From contig NC_071342.1 of the NCBI RefSeq assembly GCF_027744825.2, forward strand, positions 18,192,501 through 18,256,500: 64,000 bases of DNA. Direction: 5' to 3'. Below the pieces are notes generated by a model, which did not search any database, was not told the DNA's origin, and was given only the letters and a program-made list of their open reading frames with translations. Both the position numbers and the translations under genes were made by a program. The number at the start of each line of letters is the position of its first letter. The first letter of the stretch is position 1. The DNA comes from Synchiropus splendidus. Lineage: Eukaryota; Chordata; Actinopteri; Syngnathiformes; Callionymidae. Of this stretch, positions 63,401-64,000 are shown piece after piece.

Positions 63401-63850
63401 CCGCTTTTATTTTGTTCCCTTGACCCCCATGGCTCTGTATCCGTTGTATATTTATCCGTTCATTGAATTGTCTTCTGTTCACCTCTTTCTAAACCCTGGT
63501 GCTCTGAGTTTTGTATTTTGCTTTTCCTCTGTCTCTCTGCTCCGTGTGGCTTCTTGGTTTTCTCTTTGTTATTGTTACTTTTTACTTGTGTGTTTGTTTT
63601 GACATCCTTGTTAGTTTATCTTGTGTTTTATTGTTCATTGTGTGTGTTCTCTCCCTTTTTACAGACTCCGCTCGCATTCATTCTCCCGGTTCGGTGGCAC
63701 TTTGGATTTGCTCTCCCGGTTCTCCTGATTCCTTTTTGAGTTTTTGTATCCTGCGAAATTAAACTATTGAATTTGACCCGCCATCTGACTCCTGTAATTC
63801 TTCCGTAACTGCACTTGTGTCCCGCTCCGCGTCTCAAACGTAACACTTGA
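63400..63850 (+). mobile_element. Possible retroelement 3' region
   Basis: A T-rich stretch of about 250 bases followed by CTGCGAAATTAAACTATTGA, then ATTTGACCCGCCATCTGACT CCTG, resembles the end of a fish repeat family (AATAAAACC...TTTGAATCATCCGGCTGTCTGCTCCTG). The family is not named with certainty. Confidence 0.35.
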
Positions 63851-64000
63851 ATATGTTGTACTGTCATGTTTTCACTGTAACAGTGTTGACAAAGAAACAA
63901 ATCTACACTTATTTTATTTAAAGAAAATCAAAATGTTTACTCAGGAAATACTTTCATCAATGTGTTCCGATTCCCATTTAATTCTGTTTTTATTTTGTAT

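Overview
This window comes from a vertebrate nuclear genome, almost certainly a teleost fish. It has intron-split genes with GT/AG junctions, long AT/TATC/AAT microsatellites, and remnants of fish-type LINE, SINE, Tc1 and hAT repeats. It also carries an npas4l-like gene, a paralogue known from fish and absent from mammals. Three protein genes can be recognised. At the left, on the minus strand, is a single-exon 75-codon myomixer (mymx). In the middle, on the plus strand, is a ten-coding-exon klhdc3, rebuilt here as 382 residues. On the plus strand at 43-48 kb is an eight-coding-exon bHLH-PAS gene, most likely npas4l (cloche), rebuilt as 641 residues. Everything else is introns, repeats and intergenic DNA without recognisable genes.

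Layout. 0-2.3 kb: mymx, with a second minus-strand ORF (158 codons to a good splice donor) starting 98 bases past its stop; I could not identify that ORF. 2.3-16 kb: intergenic DNA with an (AT)n tract, two TATC arrays followed by the same unique sequence, a perfect 25-bp hairpin, a pentanucleotide array and a LINE 3' end. 16.2-35.3 kb: klhdc3, with a candidate CRE-containing promoter, a 5' leader with small uORFs, and a 9.8-kb intron 7. 35.3-42.8 kb: a repeat-rich spacer with a foldback element built on ACTAGT motifs, a Tc1 transposase fossil, a second pentamer array, and a small TATA-to-AATAAA unit with a 94-codon ORF. 42.8-48.7 kb: npas4l with TATA box, uORF and poly(A) signal. 48.7-64 kb: no convincing gene, only LINE, hAT and SINE pieces, a TIR hairpin element, AT/AAT tracts and a 66-bp minisatellite.

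The three genes do not form a pathway. mymx acts in myoblast fusion, klhdc3 in ubiquitin-dependent C-degron recognition, and npas4l in early specification of blood and endothelium. Human MYMX and KLHDC3 both lie on 6p21.1, so their proximity probably reflects old synteny. Coordinates and reading frames were worked out by hand from splice junctions and phase. Family assignments rest on remembered family sequences, not on a database search.
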